NCBI RefSeq assembly: GCF_002811955.1
Contig: NZ_NPEF01000217.1
Location: 1 to 6,432 of the forward strand
From: Leptospira ellisii
GTDB taxonomy: Bacteria > Spirochaetota > Leptospiria > Leptospirales > Leptospiraceae
Reading direction: 5' to 3'
DNA length: 6,432 bases
Numbering within the stretch: the stretch's first letter is position 1; every line of letters starts with the position of its first letter. The position numbers and the translations under genes were made by a program. This document shows positions 1-6,432 of the stretch, in pieces. The notes beneath the pieces are model-generated. The model saw only the letters and a program-made list of their open reading frames with translations, was not told the DNA's origin and made no database searches.

Positions 1-1
1 A

Positions 2-154
2 TGTAATCCGATCGCTCTCGTCACCGGACAGGGAAAGTTCTCTTCGGCGGCTTGTATCGAATGCGGGATCTGCACCTTTCTCTGTCCTTCCGGTATTTCG
101 TTGCGGGATAGGATCCGAAAAACGAAGGAAGAAGGGGGATCGGTCCGTGTCTGA
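2..154 (+). CDS. RnfC-like 4Fe-4S protein, C-terminal end (partial)
   Basis: This is the 3' end of a gene entering from the left edge, giving 50 residues before TGA at 152-154. It contains CIECGICTFLCP (fragment residues 18-29), a C-x2-C-x2-C-x3-CP motif that binds a 4Fe-4S cluster. The following PSGISLRDRIRKTKE closely resembles the segment after the second cluster of RnfC, the peripheral subunit that passes electrons from NADH or ferredoxin into the Rnf membrane complex. The cysteine at fragment residue 1 (followed by NP) could be the last ligand of the first cluster, which would make the inter-cluster spacing short (16 residues) for RnfC; this cannot be settled without the upstream sequence. 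The last 8 bases overlap the start of an RnfD-like gene, which strongly supports an Rnf-type assignment. Another dicluster ferredoxin-type protein is the alternative. Confidence 0.75.
   Translation, partial: CNPIALVTGQGKFSSAACIECGICTFLCPSGISLRDRIRKTKEEGGSVRV
132..138 (+). promoter_or_regulatory. ribosome binding site for the RnfD-like gene
   Basis: AAGGGGG lies 8 bases before the GTG at 147 and inside the end of the RnfC-like gene. It is the reason for choosing this GTG start, which overlaps the upstream stop by 8 bp. Confidence 0.6.
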
Positions 155-1046
155 TTATCTGCTCGTAACACGCGCCGGTTTTTTTAGAAAATCGGATCCT
201 TTTCTGCCCGACATACTTACGAGCGTTTTATCCTTGGCGGGAATCCTTTTTTTCGGTTCCGTTCCGTTATGGATCTGTTATGGGATCGTTCTTACGGCTT
301 GTTTCGTTTATCAATATACGATCGTTAAACGAACCGTTTATCCACTGAAGTGGACGGTTCACACCGGAATTTTCGTCCTGTTTATGCCGTTACATCCGGG
401 CACGATTCTTTGGGCAGTTCTGGCTGGAGTCGCGGGAATTTTCTTATATTCCCCTTTGGAGAACAGACTGCGGATTCAACTTCCGCTTTCGCTCGTGCAG
501 ATCCTGCTGTTTTTACTTTTTTATCTTCTGCTTCCCGCCGCGGATATTTTTTCCGGTCTTACTTCTGGTTCGCTCGAATCGTTTCGAAACGAATCCATCT
601 CCGATCAGTTCAGCGTTTTATCGTTCGCCCGGGAAGGTTATTCTCCTTGGAGATTCTCCGTGTTGGAAAGCGCGGGGCCGTTTTCCATTCTCCTTTTTAT
701 TCCGGCGTTTTTAAAACGACCCGTCTCGTTTTCGATTCCCGCGGTTTTCGGAATCGGATTGATTTCGGGAATCGGTCCTCTCGCCGGTGAATTTTTTCCG
801 GTGATCCTTTCCGTGTGGACCGGGTTCGCGATCCTGTTCGCTTCTCCGGGAAGGAATTTACACACCGCGTCGACGTTTTCCTGGATCAGCGTCGTGGCGA
901 CGGCGGCGCTTTTTTATGTCATCCAAGCGTTGCTTTCCTTTCCTTTGCCGCTTTTCTCCTATGCGGTTTTCTATTTTTTCATTGAAGCCAGCCTAATCCG
1001 TATATTTCTGGGAAGCAGGGTCGATAATTTCGGGCAACCGGGTTAG
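147..1046 (+). CDS. Divergent RnfD/NqrB-family membrane protein
   Basis: This is a 299-residue polytopic membrane protein with about eight hydrophobic stretches, starting at GTG with a good ribosome binding site and overlapping the RnfC-like gene. RnfD is the FMN-carrying membrane subunit of the Rnf ion-pumping electron transfer complex. Features matching the family are TGIFVLFMPLHPGTILWA (residues 73-90; compare the TGLLLALxLPP region), DIFSGLTS (133-140) at the place of the covalent-flavin SGAT motif with Thr139 as candidate attachment residue, and SVLESAGPFSILLF (171-184) at the place of the GETSALAIL motif. Other hallmarks are degraded: the NPFNPA motif after the second helix is SPLENR, and the FMATDP motif is ILFASPG (229-235). 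It is slightly shorter than usual RnfD. Family membership rests on order of weak motifs plus the RnfC-like neighbour; whether it still binds flavin is uncertain. Confidence 0.65.
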   Translation: MSDYLLVTRAGFFRKSDPFLPDILTSVLSLAGILFFGSVPLWICYGIVLTACFVYQYTIVKRTVYPLKWTVHTGIFVLFMPLHPGTILWAVLAGVAGIFLYSPLENRLRIQLPLSLVQILLFLLFYLLLPAADIFSGLTSGSLESFRNESISDQFSVLSFAREGYSPWRFSVLESAGPFSILLFIPAFLKRPVSFSIPAVFGIGLISGIGPLAGEFFPVILSVWTGFAILFASPGRNLHTASTFSWISVVATAALFYVIQALLSFPLPLFSYAVFYFFIEASLIRIFLGSRVDNFGQPG

Positions 1047-1053
1047 GTTGCAT

Positions 1054-1082
1054 TTGTAATTAAAAAGATGAACTTATACGAT
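1054..1082 (+). promoter_or_regulatory. possible sigma70-type promoter upstream of ptsN
   Basis: TTGTAA (1054-1059) and TACGAT (1077-1082) are separated by 17 bases in the only AT-rich intergenic gap of the plus strand (1047-1132). Position and spacing suit a promoter serving the ptsN-permease-PEGA cluster. This is a match to a generic consensus only, and no terminator is visible before it, so read-through from the Rnf-like genes is equally possible. Confidence 0.4.
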
Positions 1083-1120
1083 AATAAAATCGACGACGCG
1101 GAACCGATGATATCGGGATC

Positions 1121-1125
1121 GGAGG
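1121..1125 (+). promoter_or_regulatory. ribosome binding site for ptsN
   Basis: GGAGG lies 7 bases before the ATG at 1133 and fixes this start, the strongest initiation signal in the window. Confidence 0.75.
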
Positions 1126-1132
1126 GTTCGTT

Positions 1133-1594
1133 ATGAATCAACTTTTGACTCTTCTTCATCCGGAAACCGTTATCTTCGATCTACAATCCGGCACCAAAGA
1201 GGAAGTGATCTCCCGTCTTCTGCAGAAAGCGGTGGAAACGAAGCAGATCGAAAGCGCGAATAAGGAGGAGATCCTAGAATCCCTGCTGGCTCGCGAAAAA
1301 TCGATGTCCACCGGGATCGGCAGCGGAGTCGCGATTCCGCATTGTTCGGTCAATCTCGTCGACGAACTCAAATGTGTGATGGGGCTAAATTCTCAGGGGA
1401 TCGACTTCGATTCCATCGATCATCAACCGGTTCATATCTTCATTCTTCTGATCGTACCTAAGACCAAATTTCAGGAACACATCAAAACCCTGGCGCAGAT
1501 CGCAAAGGCGCTTAACGTAAAAGAGGACAGGGAAAAACTGATCCGTTCCAAATCCTTCGAGGAAATTCAAAAAGCATTCACCCGGAACGTCTGA
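1133..1594 (+). CDS. ptsN: PTS EIIA domain protein, PtsN/EIIA-Ntr type
   Basis: This 153-residue protein is a single fructose/mannitol-family EIIA domain, the usual PtsN length. The hallmark STGIGSGVAIPH (residues 59-70) is nearly identical to the EIIA-Ntr active-site segment, and His70 is the predicted phosphorylated residue; His116 in QEHIKTLAQIAK matches the second conserved histidine region. EIIA-Ntr proteins accept phosphate from EI-Ntr and NPr/HPr and act mainly as regulators by binding target proteins (potassium transport, kinases and others in proteobacteria) rather than moving sugar. There is no EIIB or EIIC domain here or nearby, which favours a regulatory role. The gene follows an 86-bp gap holding a possible promoter and ends 2 bp before an ABC-type permease gene, so its target may be that transporter; this is inference. 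The family call is firm, the specific role is not. Confidence 0.9.
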   Translation: MNQLLTLLHPETVIFDLQSGTKEEVISRLLQKAVETKQIESANKEEILESLLAREKSMSTGIGSGVAIPHCSVNLVDELKCVMGLNSQGIDFDSIDHQPVHIFILLIVPKTKFQEHIKTLAQIAKALNVKEDREKLIRSKSFEEIQKAFTRNV

Positions 1595-1596
1595 TC

Positions 1597-2487
1597 GTGC
1601 AGGGGGAAATCTCCAGGTTCGTCCTATTTCTTGTCGCATTAATCTTTTTCTCGGCGTTGTTCGGCCACCTTCGTTCCGTTAACCGGGAATATCTCTACGC
1701 GGATTCAGCGTTTTCCGAAAAGGAATCGTTTCTCGAAAAAAAAACGTTTCTTTCCTCGATCTGGTCCTTCGTAAAGGGAACCTTCACCTTATCGGCTAAA
1801 ACCGCTTCCGGCGAATCGGTTTGGAGACACATATCCGATCGTATGCCGCCGACGCTTCATCTCGCCGTCTTTTCCGTCGGACTCGGAAGTTTGCTGGCGG
1901 TTTTCACGGCGCTTTCGGTTTCGAAATCGGAGCAGGGAGCCGGACGAGGTTTCTTTCTTTTCGCGAGCAATCTGATCCTTTCCACGCCGGTTTTCGTGGT
2001 GGCCGTGATTCTTCTGCTCGTGTTTTTCGTACGTTTGGAATGGCTTCCTCCCGGCGGTTACGAGCCGTGGAACACGACGTATGTGATCCTTCCCGGAATC
2101 GCGCTCGGTTCCCGGGTATGGGCGAGGCTTCACCAGTTCGCGGCAGCGACGGCATTCGCCGAGATGAAATCCCCGTACGCAAGGGTGTTGCGTGCGCGAG
2201 GGTATTCTAAAAATAGAATATTATGGAATCATGTTTTATTAAAGATCCTTCCGCTTCTGGCGGTTCTGATACTTTTGGATTTCAGCTCGCTTCTTTCCGG
2301 CGCGATGATCGTCGAGGAGATTTTTTTCTTCCCCGGGGTCGGAAAATCTATGTATTACGCGATTCAAACCATGGACGCGGAGCTTTTGAGCGCGCTTTTA
2401 TTCTACAGCGGACTTACGTTTTACGTATTAGGCCGGGTTTCGCTCCGTTTTCAGGAAAGTCTGACCGGTAAGGAGAGCGCGTCTTGA
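1597..2487 (+). CDS. ABC transporter permease, OppB/DppB type
   Basis: This 296-residue inner-membrane permease belongs to the peptide/nickel (Opp/Dpp) import family. One N-terminal helix (about residues 7-24) is followed by a periplasmic stretch and the family segment MPPTLHLA (83-90). Further helices span about 91-107, 119-146, 161-175, 213-237 and 262-280. LPPGGY (150-155) matches the LPxxGY motif. The EAA-type loop that docks the ATPase is clear: SPYARVLRARGYSKN (192-206) through ILP (217-219), then the conserved SGAMIVEEIFFFPGVGK (234-250). The periplasmic part is shorter than in typical OppB (about 306-340 residues). The GTG start, 2 bp after the ptsN stop, has only a weak GGAA at 1584-1587, suggesting coupling to ptsN translation. 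No ATPase or solute-binding protein gene is in the window. Substrate is unknown; peptides are only the family default. Confidence 0.88.
   Translation: MQGEISRFVLFLVALIFFSALFGHLRSVNREYLYADSAFSEKESFLEKKTFLSSIWSFVKGTFTLSAKTASGESVWRHISDRMPPTLHLAVFSVGLGSLLAVFTALSVSKSEQGAGRGFFLFASNLILSTPVFVVAVILLLVFFVRLEWLPPGGYEPWNTTYVILPGIALGSRVWARLHQFAAATAFAEMKSPYARVLRARGYSKNRILWNHVLLKILPLLAVLILLDFSSLLSGAMIVEEIFFFPGVGKSMYYAIQTMDAELLSALLFYSGLTFYVLGRVSLRFQESLTGKESAS
2203..2220. repeat. AT-rich inverted repeat inside the OppB-type gene
   Basis: TATTCTA and TAGAATA form a perfect 7-bp dyad around AAAA. It encodes residues 203-208 of the EAA loop using AGA and ATA, codons otherwise uncommon here, in an abruptly AT-rich patch (2203-2245) of a GC-richer gene. 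Function unknown; it may be only codon choice. Confidence 0.45.
2470..2475 (+). promoter_or_regulatory. ribosome binding site for the OppC-type gene
   Basis: AAGGAG lies 8 bases before TTG at 2484, inside the end of the OppB-type gene. It supports the rare TTG start and the 4-bp TTGA overlap with the upstream stop. Confidence 0.75.
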
Positions 2488-3248
2488 GGTCCGCTTCCGC
2501 TTTTCTCAAAACGGTTTTCGTCTTACTCGTGTTCGTCGGCGTTCTTTGGAAAAGTCCGCCGACCGAGGTTTCCTTGAAGGAAAGTTTTTGTTCCGTAGGC
2601 TGGATTCATCCGTTCGGATGCGACCGGTTGGGTAGGGACGTGTTCTCCCTCTTTTCCTACGGCGCATTTTCCACGCTGATATTCTCCCTGCCTGCGCGGG
2701 TGATCACCCTTCTTTTCAGTTCCTTGCTTTGTATGACGCAGTATGCGCTTCCGTTTACGGGAAGGTTTCTATTTACTCCGATTTCCTCCGTGTTCGTTTC
2801 GGTGCCTTCGTTGTTGATCGCTTTGTTGACGATTCACGCTCTGGGAACGGGCCCCGCGGTTTTGTTGATCGCGCTTGTATTGGGTGATTGGGCCTTCGCC
2901 TATGAAACGTTACAGAGCAAAATCCGCGCGATCGACGGAAGCGGTTTCGTGTTGGCGGCTTTCTTTTTCGGTGCGTCCAAGGCGAACGTTTTTAGAAACC
3001 ACGTTTTTCCCTCCGCATTGCCGGTGTTGAAAGTTCTGTTTACGACAGGACTGCCGGGAGTTGTTATGACATTGGCGCTCTTCAGTTATCTGGGAGTGAG
3101 CGCGGGAGGAGATTGGTTCGGTCCGGGTTTGGGGGAACAGATCTCGTTCGCGAGGGATTACGCGTATTCGGCGCCTTTGGCCCTGATCCTACCGGTTTTG
3201 GGGATCGTAGGATTGGTGACGGTGTTGAACTTTAAAAAAGATGAATAG
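2484..3248 (+). CDS. ABC transporter permease, OppC/DppC type
   Basis: This 254-residue inner-membrane permease is the expected partner of the preceding OppB-type protein, together forming the transmembrane channel of an Opp/Dpp-family importer. After one N-terminal helix (about 7-22) comes [14 protein letters not shown] (residues 42-55), the OppC signature usually HPLGTDxxGRDVLS. The ATPase-docking loop is [19 protein letters not shown] (155-173) followed by FPSALP (175-180), and [18 protein letters not shown] (201-218) matches the late SFLGLG...WG segment. It is somewhat shorter than usual OppC (about 280-300), mainly at the N-terminus. The TTG start overlaps the upstream TGA by 4 bp and has a good AAGGAG, so the two permeases are translationally coupled. 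The nucleotide-binding and substrate-binding subunits must be encoded elsewhere if this forms a working transporter. Confidence 0.87.
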   Translation: MRSASAFLKTVFVLLVFVGVLWKSPPTEVSLKESFCSVGWIHPFGCDRLGRDVFSLFSYGAFSTLIFSLPARVITLLFSSLLCMTQYALPFTGRFLFTPISSVFVSVPSLLIALLTIHALGTGPAVLLIALVLGDWAFAYETLQSKIRAIDGSGFVLAAFFFGASKANVFRNHVFPSALPVLKVLFTTGLPGVVMTLALFSYLGVSAGGDWFGPGLGEQISFARDYAYSAPLALILPVLGIVGLVTVLNFKKDE

Positions 3249-4830
3249 AGTATCCGCATTTATTTTAATCCTATCTATTTTAAGCGTGTCGTTCGCCGCC
3301 GGAGCGCAGGGTATCGAGGACTATTACCGTTTTCCCGAAGCAGGGATGCGGGAAAGGATCACGTTCGAAACGGAACGTAAACTCTGTATTTTCCCTCTCA
3401 AAAATCAAAACGCCGATCCCGCGTTGGATTATTTGAGCAAAGGATACGGAAGCGTATTGTATTCCGGAATCAAGGGTCTGTTTCAAGTCTTCGATCCCGA
3501 CGTCGTTCCTAAAAGTGTACAACACGGTTTCGGTAAACCTTCCGGCAACGAACGTCTCAAAAAAGGGGAATGGGACGGAGAGGCTTTGGAGAAGCTGAAA
3601 AATACGAAGGAGACCTCCCCCGAAAAGGATCCCCGCTTTCTGAACGTAAAAATCGAATTTTTATCCGAAGAATCCCCTCCCGAAGAGAACATCCTCTTCT
3701 TGTCCGGAAATAAACAGGGATGTTTTTATCACCTCGCCGGAAGTTACGAAAAGAAAAACGAAGTCCAGATGGAATTGAGGTTGGTTCTCCGTTCGGCCAA
3801 GGACGCATCGAAAAAGGAATTTAAAACTAAAACAAGCGTTAGGCGGTCGTATCAGGAATTGGAGGGCGTCGTCTCCGAAATCAAAAAGGAGTTACTCGGA
3901 AAAAACACGGTCTCGTTCTCGTTTCAATCCGGGAATATGGACGGGGTTCTCGTGTTTTTGGACGGACAGTTTTTGGGTAAAACCCCCTTGCAGAAAAACG
4001 ATCTGCTTCCCGGCAATCACGTCGTTAAGTATTATATGGACGGATTCAAAAGCGAAGAAAAAAGGGTTTCCGTACAGAACGGAGGAAGTTTCGAAACGAT
4101 TCTCGTCCGGACGCCCAAGGAAGGCTTTTTATCCGTCGTTTCGGATCCGGAAGGCGCGAACGTATATCTCGGTTCCGAATTTTTGGGTAAAACTCCCCTG
4201 GCGAAAGTCGCGGTGAAAACGGGACACAATCGACTTCGTTTATCGATGGAAGGACACGTCGACGTTCTCAAAGGAGTGGAGATCAAAAAGGACGAGGAGA
4301 CGAAACTCGATCTGAAGCTGAATCCGGGAGACAGCGTGGTTTATTATAAGAACAAGCAGAACGTATTTTTGGATCATACCTACAACGACTTTTCGATCTA
4401 TTCGCTATACGGAACCCTATTGTTCTACGCGGGTTATTATTATTTCAATCTGAAGGCCAACGACCTCTACGACCGGGCAAGAAGTCAGGTGAATTTGACG
4501 GCGCTCGTTATGGCCGCCAACACGGTTCCGCAGGATCAATTCGTGGCCATGTATCTTTACGAGGAGCGGATCATACGGGAAACCAACGGCGATGCCGGTA
4601 AATACCAAAGGTTGGCCGGAAATTTCGGAAGGCATCAGAAATTCACCGGAGGTTTGATGTTGTACGGAGCGGCTGCGATGCTCGTGCTTGCGGCGACGTT
4701 CTACTTTTTGGGTTTGGACGAGGAGACTCTGGACGTGGGAGTCGCGCCTTCCCGGGTCAACAATCCGTACGCCGTTCCCGGGCAAACCGTGGAATTGGAT
4801 TCATACGCGAAATTTAATTTAAGATTTTAG
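3241..4830 (+). CDS. Exported protein with two PEGA domains and C-terminal membrane hairpin
   Basis: This 529-residue protein starts with a clear signal peptide (hydrophobic residues 5-20, likely cleavage after AGA at 22; no lipobox cysteine). Residues about 46-90 ([20 protein letters not shown] and on) and about 160-220 ([20 protein letters not shown]) resemble the alpha/beta fold of TolB-N/COG5616/FlgO-like periplasmic domains, split by a charged low-complexity insert (about 98-158). Two PEGA domains follow, about 236-289 and 296-360, each carrying FLGKTPL (244-250 and 314-320). The C-terminal part has two hydrophobic segments (about 386-402 and 470-490) with a polar loop between, and ends in aromatic FNLRF. 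PEGA domains are beta-sandwich modules of bacterial surface and periplasmic proteins; no enzyme activity is implied. The ATG overlaps the OppC-type stop by 8 bp and lacks a Shine-Dalgarno, so translation probably depends on coupling. I cannot assign a cellular role. Confidence 0.85.
   Translation: MNRVSAFILILSILSVSFAAGAQGIEDYYRFPEAGMRERITFETERKLCIFPLKNQNADPALDYLSKGYGSVLYSGIKGLFQVFDPDVVPKSVQHGFGKPSGNERLKKGEWDGEALEKLKNTKETSPEKDPRFLNVKIEFLSEESPPEENILFLSGNKQGCFYHLAGSYEKKNEVQMELRLVLRSAKDASKKEFKTKTSVRRSYQELEGVVSEIKKELLGKNTVSFSFQSGNMDGVLVFLDGQFLGKTPLQKNDLLPGNHVVKYYMDGFKSEEKRVSVQNGGSFETILVRTPKEGFLSVVSDPEGANVYLGSEFLGKTPLAKVAVKTGHNRLRLSMEGHVDVLKGVEIKKDEETKLDLKLNPGDSVVYYKNKQNVFLDHTYNDFSIYSLYGTLLFYAGYYYFNLKANDLYDRARSQVNLTALVMAANTVPQDQFVAMYLYEERIIRETNGDAGKYQRLAGNFGRHQKFTGGLMLYGAAAMLVLAATFYFLGLDEETLDVGVAPSRVNNPYAVPGQTVELDSYAKFNLRF
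3971..4200 (+). repeat. diverged direct repeat encoding the two PEGA domains
   Basis: The 20-base stretches at 3971-3990 and 4181-4200 match at 18 positions and are exactly 210 bases (70 codons) apart, both encoding LGKTPL in the same frame. They mark the most conserved part of two PEGA modules that probably arose by internal duplication; the remaining sequence has diverged. Confidence 0.6.
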
Positions 4831-6146
4831 AATATACTTTCGTTGAGGCCCGGTTCGAAACCCCCGCTCGCTCGTATCGAATCCCGAACGATCGAAAACA
4901 GACGGAAACTGCCCAAAACCAAAATCGGATCCCCGTTTTTTTGCCGTAGAATCCGTCTGAATTCGGCGCCGTCTTCGATTTCCTCGGGAACACAAGAATC
5001 CGGAACGGAAAATCCCTCCCCGTCGAGAAAACGGAATTCCGAAATTCCGATCGAGGTTCCGTTCGCCGCATCGCGGAGAATTTTTAGGATCGTTTCCCCG
5101 TCCTTGTCCTTTAATAAGCCGACATGCGCGCGAAACCGCAAAGGAGGATAAAGGATCGTCAGACTTTTGAGAGTTTCCCGGAAAGCGTCCGGATTGTGCG
5201 CCGGATCATAGACGAGAAGAGGGGATTTCCGCACTACGTTCAATCGTCCCGGAGGGGAAACGACCTGCGGATCCGATTCCGAAACGGGGAAAAATACGGT
5301 CGATGCGGACGCGTCCCCTTTCGTCTCCGGAACGCCCGGCGTCCATCCGCGAAATAATTCAAGATTTAGAATATTCTTATATACCCGAAATGAGAAGTTC
5401 CGGTTTCTCGTCAGATAATCGGCGTTATCCGGTTTTTGCGGAAATACAAAACAGTCGATCCTTCGTTCCGCGGCGAACATACGGATCCTTTCGTTGAGTT
5501 CCGGTTCCTCCTGTTCGAGGGAAAACAAAACTCTGGTTTTTCTGGAAAGGATGCCCAGTTTTTCTTCCAGGATCTCCGATTTCGTATTTCCCAATATCTC
5601 CCGATGATCCAGGCCGACGCTTCCCAAAACGACTACGTCCGGTTCCGCGAGTTTGGTAGCATCCAGACGTCCTCCCAATCCAGCTTCATAGATTTGGATT
5701 TCCGCCCTTTCGTTTTCGAAAAAACGAAACGCCGCGCAGGTGAAAAATTCGAAAAAGGACATCGTCTTCAGGTCGGCTTCGGCTCCGACGTTTAACCATT
5801 CGTTTAACAATTCGTCGAGTTCTGTCTCGCGGATCTCCCGAAAGGGTTCCGTCTTCGAGCCGATTCGGATCCGTTCCGTCGGAGAAAGCAGGTGCGGAGA
5901 AGTGTATAACCCGGTTCTGAAACCGGAAAGACGGAAGTATTCCCCCAGAAAATGGGTGATAGAGCCTTTGGCGTTGGTGCCTATGACTCCGATTCTGCAG
6001 AGCGTGGAAGCCGCCCTCGAATCCCAGCCGTATTTATTTAGAATATTAGAATATGGTGTTAAAGAATATCCCGCGAATACGTCGAAATTGCGGGTTTTTT
6101 CCAGGTTGGAAAGGGCGGATACGAATTCGAAAAAAGCGACGTCCAT
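4827..6146 (-). CDS. folC: Folylpolyglutamate synthase / dihydrofolate synthase
   Basis: This 439-residue Mur-ligase-family enzyme adds L-glutamate with ATP to dihydropteroate and/or tetrahydrofolates in the cytoplasm, completing and retaining folate. Recognisable blocks in order: [13 protein letters not shown] (5-17) at the usual FolC N-terminus; P-loop GTNAKGS (56-62, Lys60); [12 protein letters not shown] (82-93); [10 protein letters not shown] (131-140); [12 protein letters not shown] (153-164); [11 protein letters not shown] (176-186) with metal-ligand His181; EEKLGI (194-199), where Lys196 aligns with the carbamylated lysine; PPGRLNVV (298-305); DPAHNPDA (314-321); LLKDKD (344-349); [13 protein letters not shown] (409-421). 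Departures from consensus: GTNGKGS is GTNAKGS, EKAGI is EKLGI, DGAHNP is DPAHNP, and the linker usually holding HQxxNAALA reads [12 protein letters not shown] (244-255). The ATG directly abuts the aroE stop, with no strong ribosome binding site. The stop overlaps that of the convergent PEGA gene by 4 bp. Confidence 0.93.
   Translation of the reverse strand: MDVAFFEFVSALSNLEKTRNFDVFAGYSLTPYSNILNKYGWDSRAASTLCRIGVIGTNAKGSITHFLGEYFRLSGFRTGLYTSPHLLSPTERIRIGSKTEPFREIRETELDELLNEWLNVGAEADLKTMSFFEFFTCAAFRFFENERAEIQIYEAGLGGRLDATKLAEPDVVVLGSVGLDHREILGNTKSEILEEKLGILSRKTRVLFSLEQEEPELNERIRMFAAERRIDCFVFPQKPDNADYLTRNRNFSFRVYKNILNLELFRGWTPGVPETKGDASASTVFFPVSESDPQVVSPPGRLNVVRKSPLLVYDPAHNPDAFRETLKSLTILYPPLRFRAHVGLLKDKDGETILKILRDAANGTSIGISEFRFLDGEGFSVPDSCVPEEIEDGAEFRRILRQKNGDPILVLGSFRLFSIVRDSIRASGGFEPGLNESIF
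6038..6053. repeat. tandem octamer TTAGAATA x2 within folC
   Basis: Two perfect, adjacent copies of TTAGAATA sit in codons near folC residues 32-37 (SNILN). The same octamer core occurs at 5366-5373 and 4827-4834. Meaning unknown; it partly reflects the same codons used for two NILN tetrapeptides. Confidence 0.4.

Positions 6147-6432
<286 letters not shown>

Noticed and set aside
350..790. 146-codon plus-strand ORF inside the RnfD-like gene
   Set aside because: It lies in another frame of a well-supported membrane protein gene and shows no recognisable motif, hydrophobic pattern or ribosome binding site.
1789..2210. Overlapping ORFs on both strands within the OppB-type gene
   Set aside because: Their arginine-rich compositions are typical of out-of-frame reading of this coding sequence; the OppB frame has clear family motifs throughout.
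1597..3248. A complete peptide import operon
   Set aside because: Only the two permeases are present; the flanking genes are ptsN and a PEGA protein, with no Walker-motif ATPase or solute-binding protein.
5032..5049. Inverted repeat CGGAATT-CCGA-AATTCCG, followed on the minus strand by TTTT, as a folC terminator
   Set aside because: It lies about 200 bases inside folC, before conserved C-terminal residues, with a short weak stem and only four T residues.

Overview
This window looks like spirochaete chromosome, most likely from a relatively GC-rich Leptospira or close relative. I base that on the mix of genes (an Rnf-like pair, PtsN, orphan OppB/OppC-type permeases, a PEGA-domain envelope protein), GTG and TTG starts, very tight packing, and base composition near half GC judged by eye. 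The genus is an inference. No rRNA or housekeeping marker is present to confirm it.

The left two thirds (2-4830) is one plus-strand run of six genes. It opens with the last 50 codons of an RnfC-like 4Fe-4S protein (stop at 154), overlapped by a divergent RnfD-like membrane protein (147-1046). An 86-bp gap with a possible sigma70-type promoter leads to a second cluster: a PtsN/EIIA-Ntr-type phosphotransferase protein (1133-1594), an OppB/DppB-type permease (1597-2487), an OppC/DppC-type permease (2484-3248) and an exported protein with two PEGA domains (3241-4830). Gaps in this second cluster are 2, -4 and -8 bp, so these four genes are probably co-transcribed and partly translationally coupled. 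No solute-binding protein or ABC ATPase lies in the window.

The right third is on the minus strand: the C-terminal 94 residues of shikimate dehydrogenase AroE (6147-6432, entering from the right edge) followed with no gap by FolC, the folylpolyglutamate/dihydrofolate synthase (6146-4827). These are housekeeping functions in the shikimate and folate pathways. folC and the PEGA gene converge and share 4 bp of their stop codons, leaving no intergenic space for a conventional terminator.

The most interesting part is the ptsN-permease-permease-PEGA cluster. It pairs a phosphorylatable regulator with an ABC permease lacking its other subunits and a periplasm-facing PEGA protein whose N-terminus resembles TolB-N/COG5616-like domains. 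Also notable are the unusual RnfD relative without other Rnf membrane subunits next to it, and an AT-rich octamer, TAGAATAT, that recurs five times. There are no RNA genes, CRISPR arrays or mobile elements that I can support.
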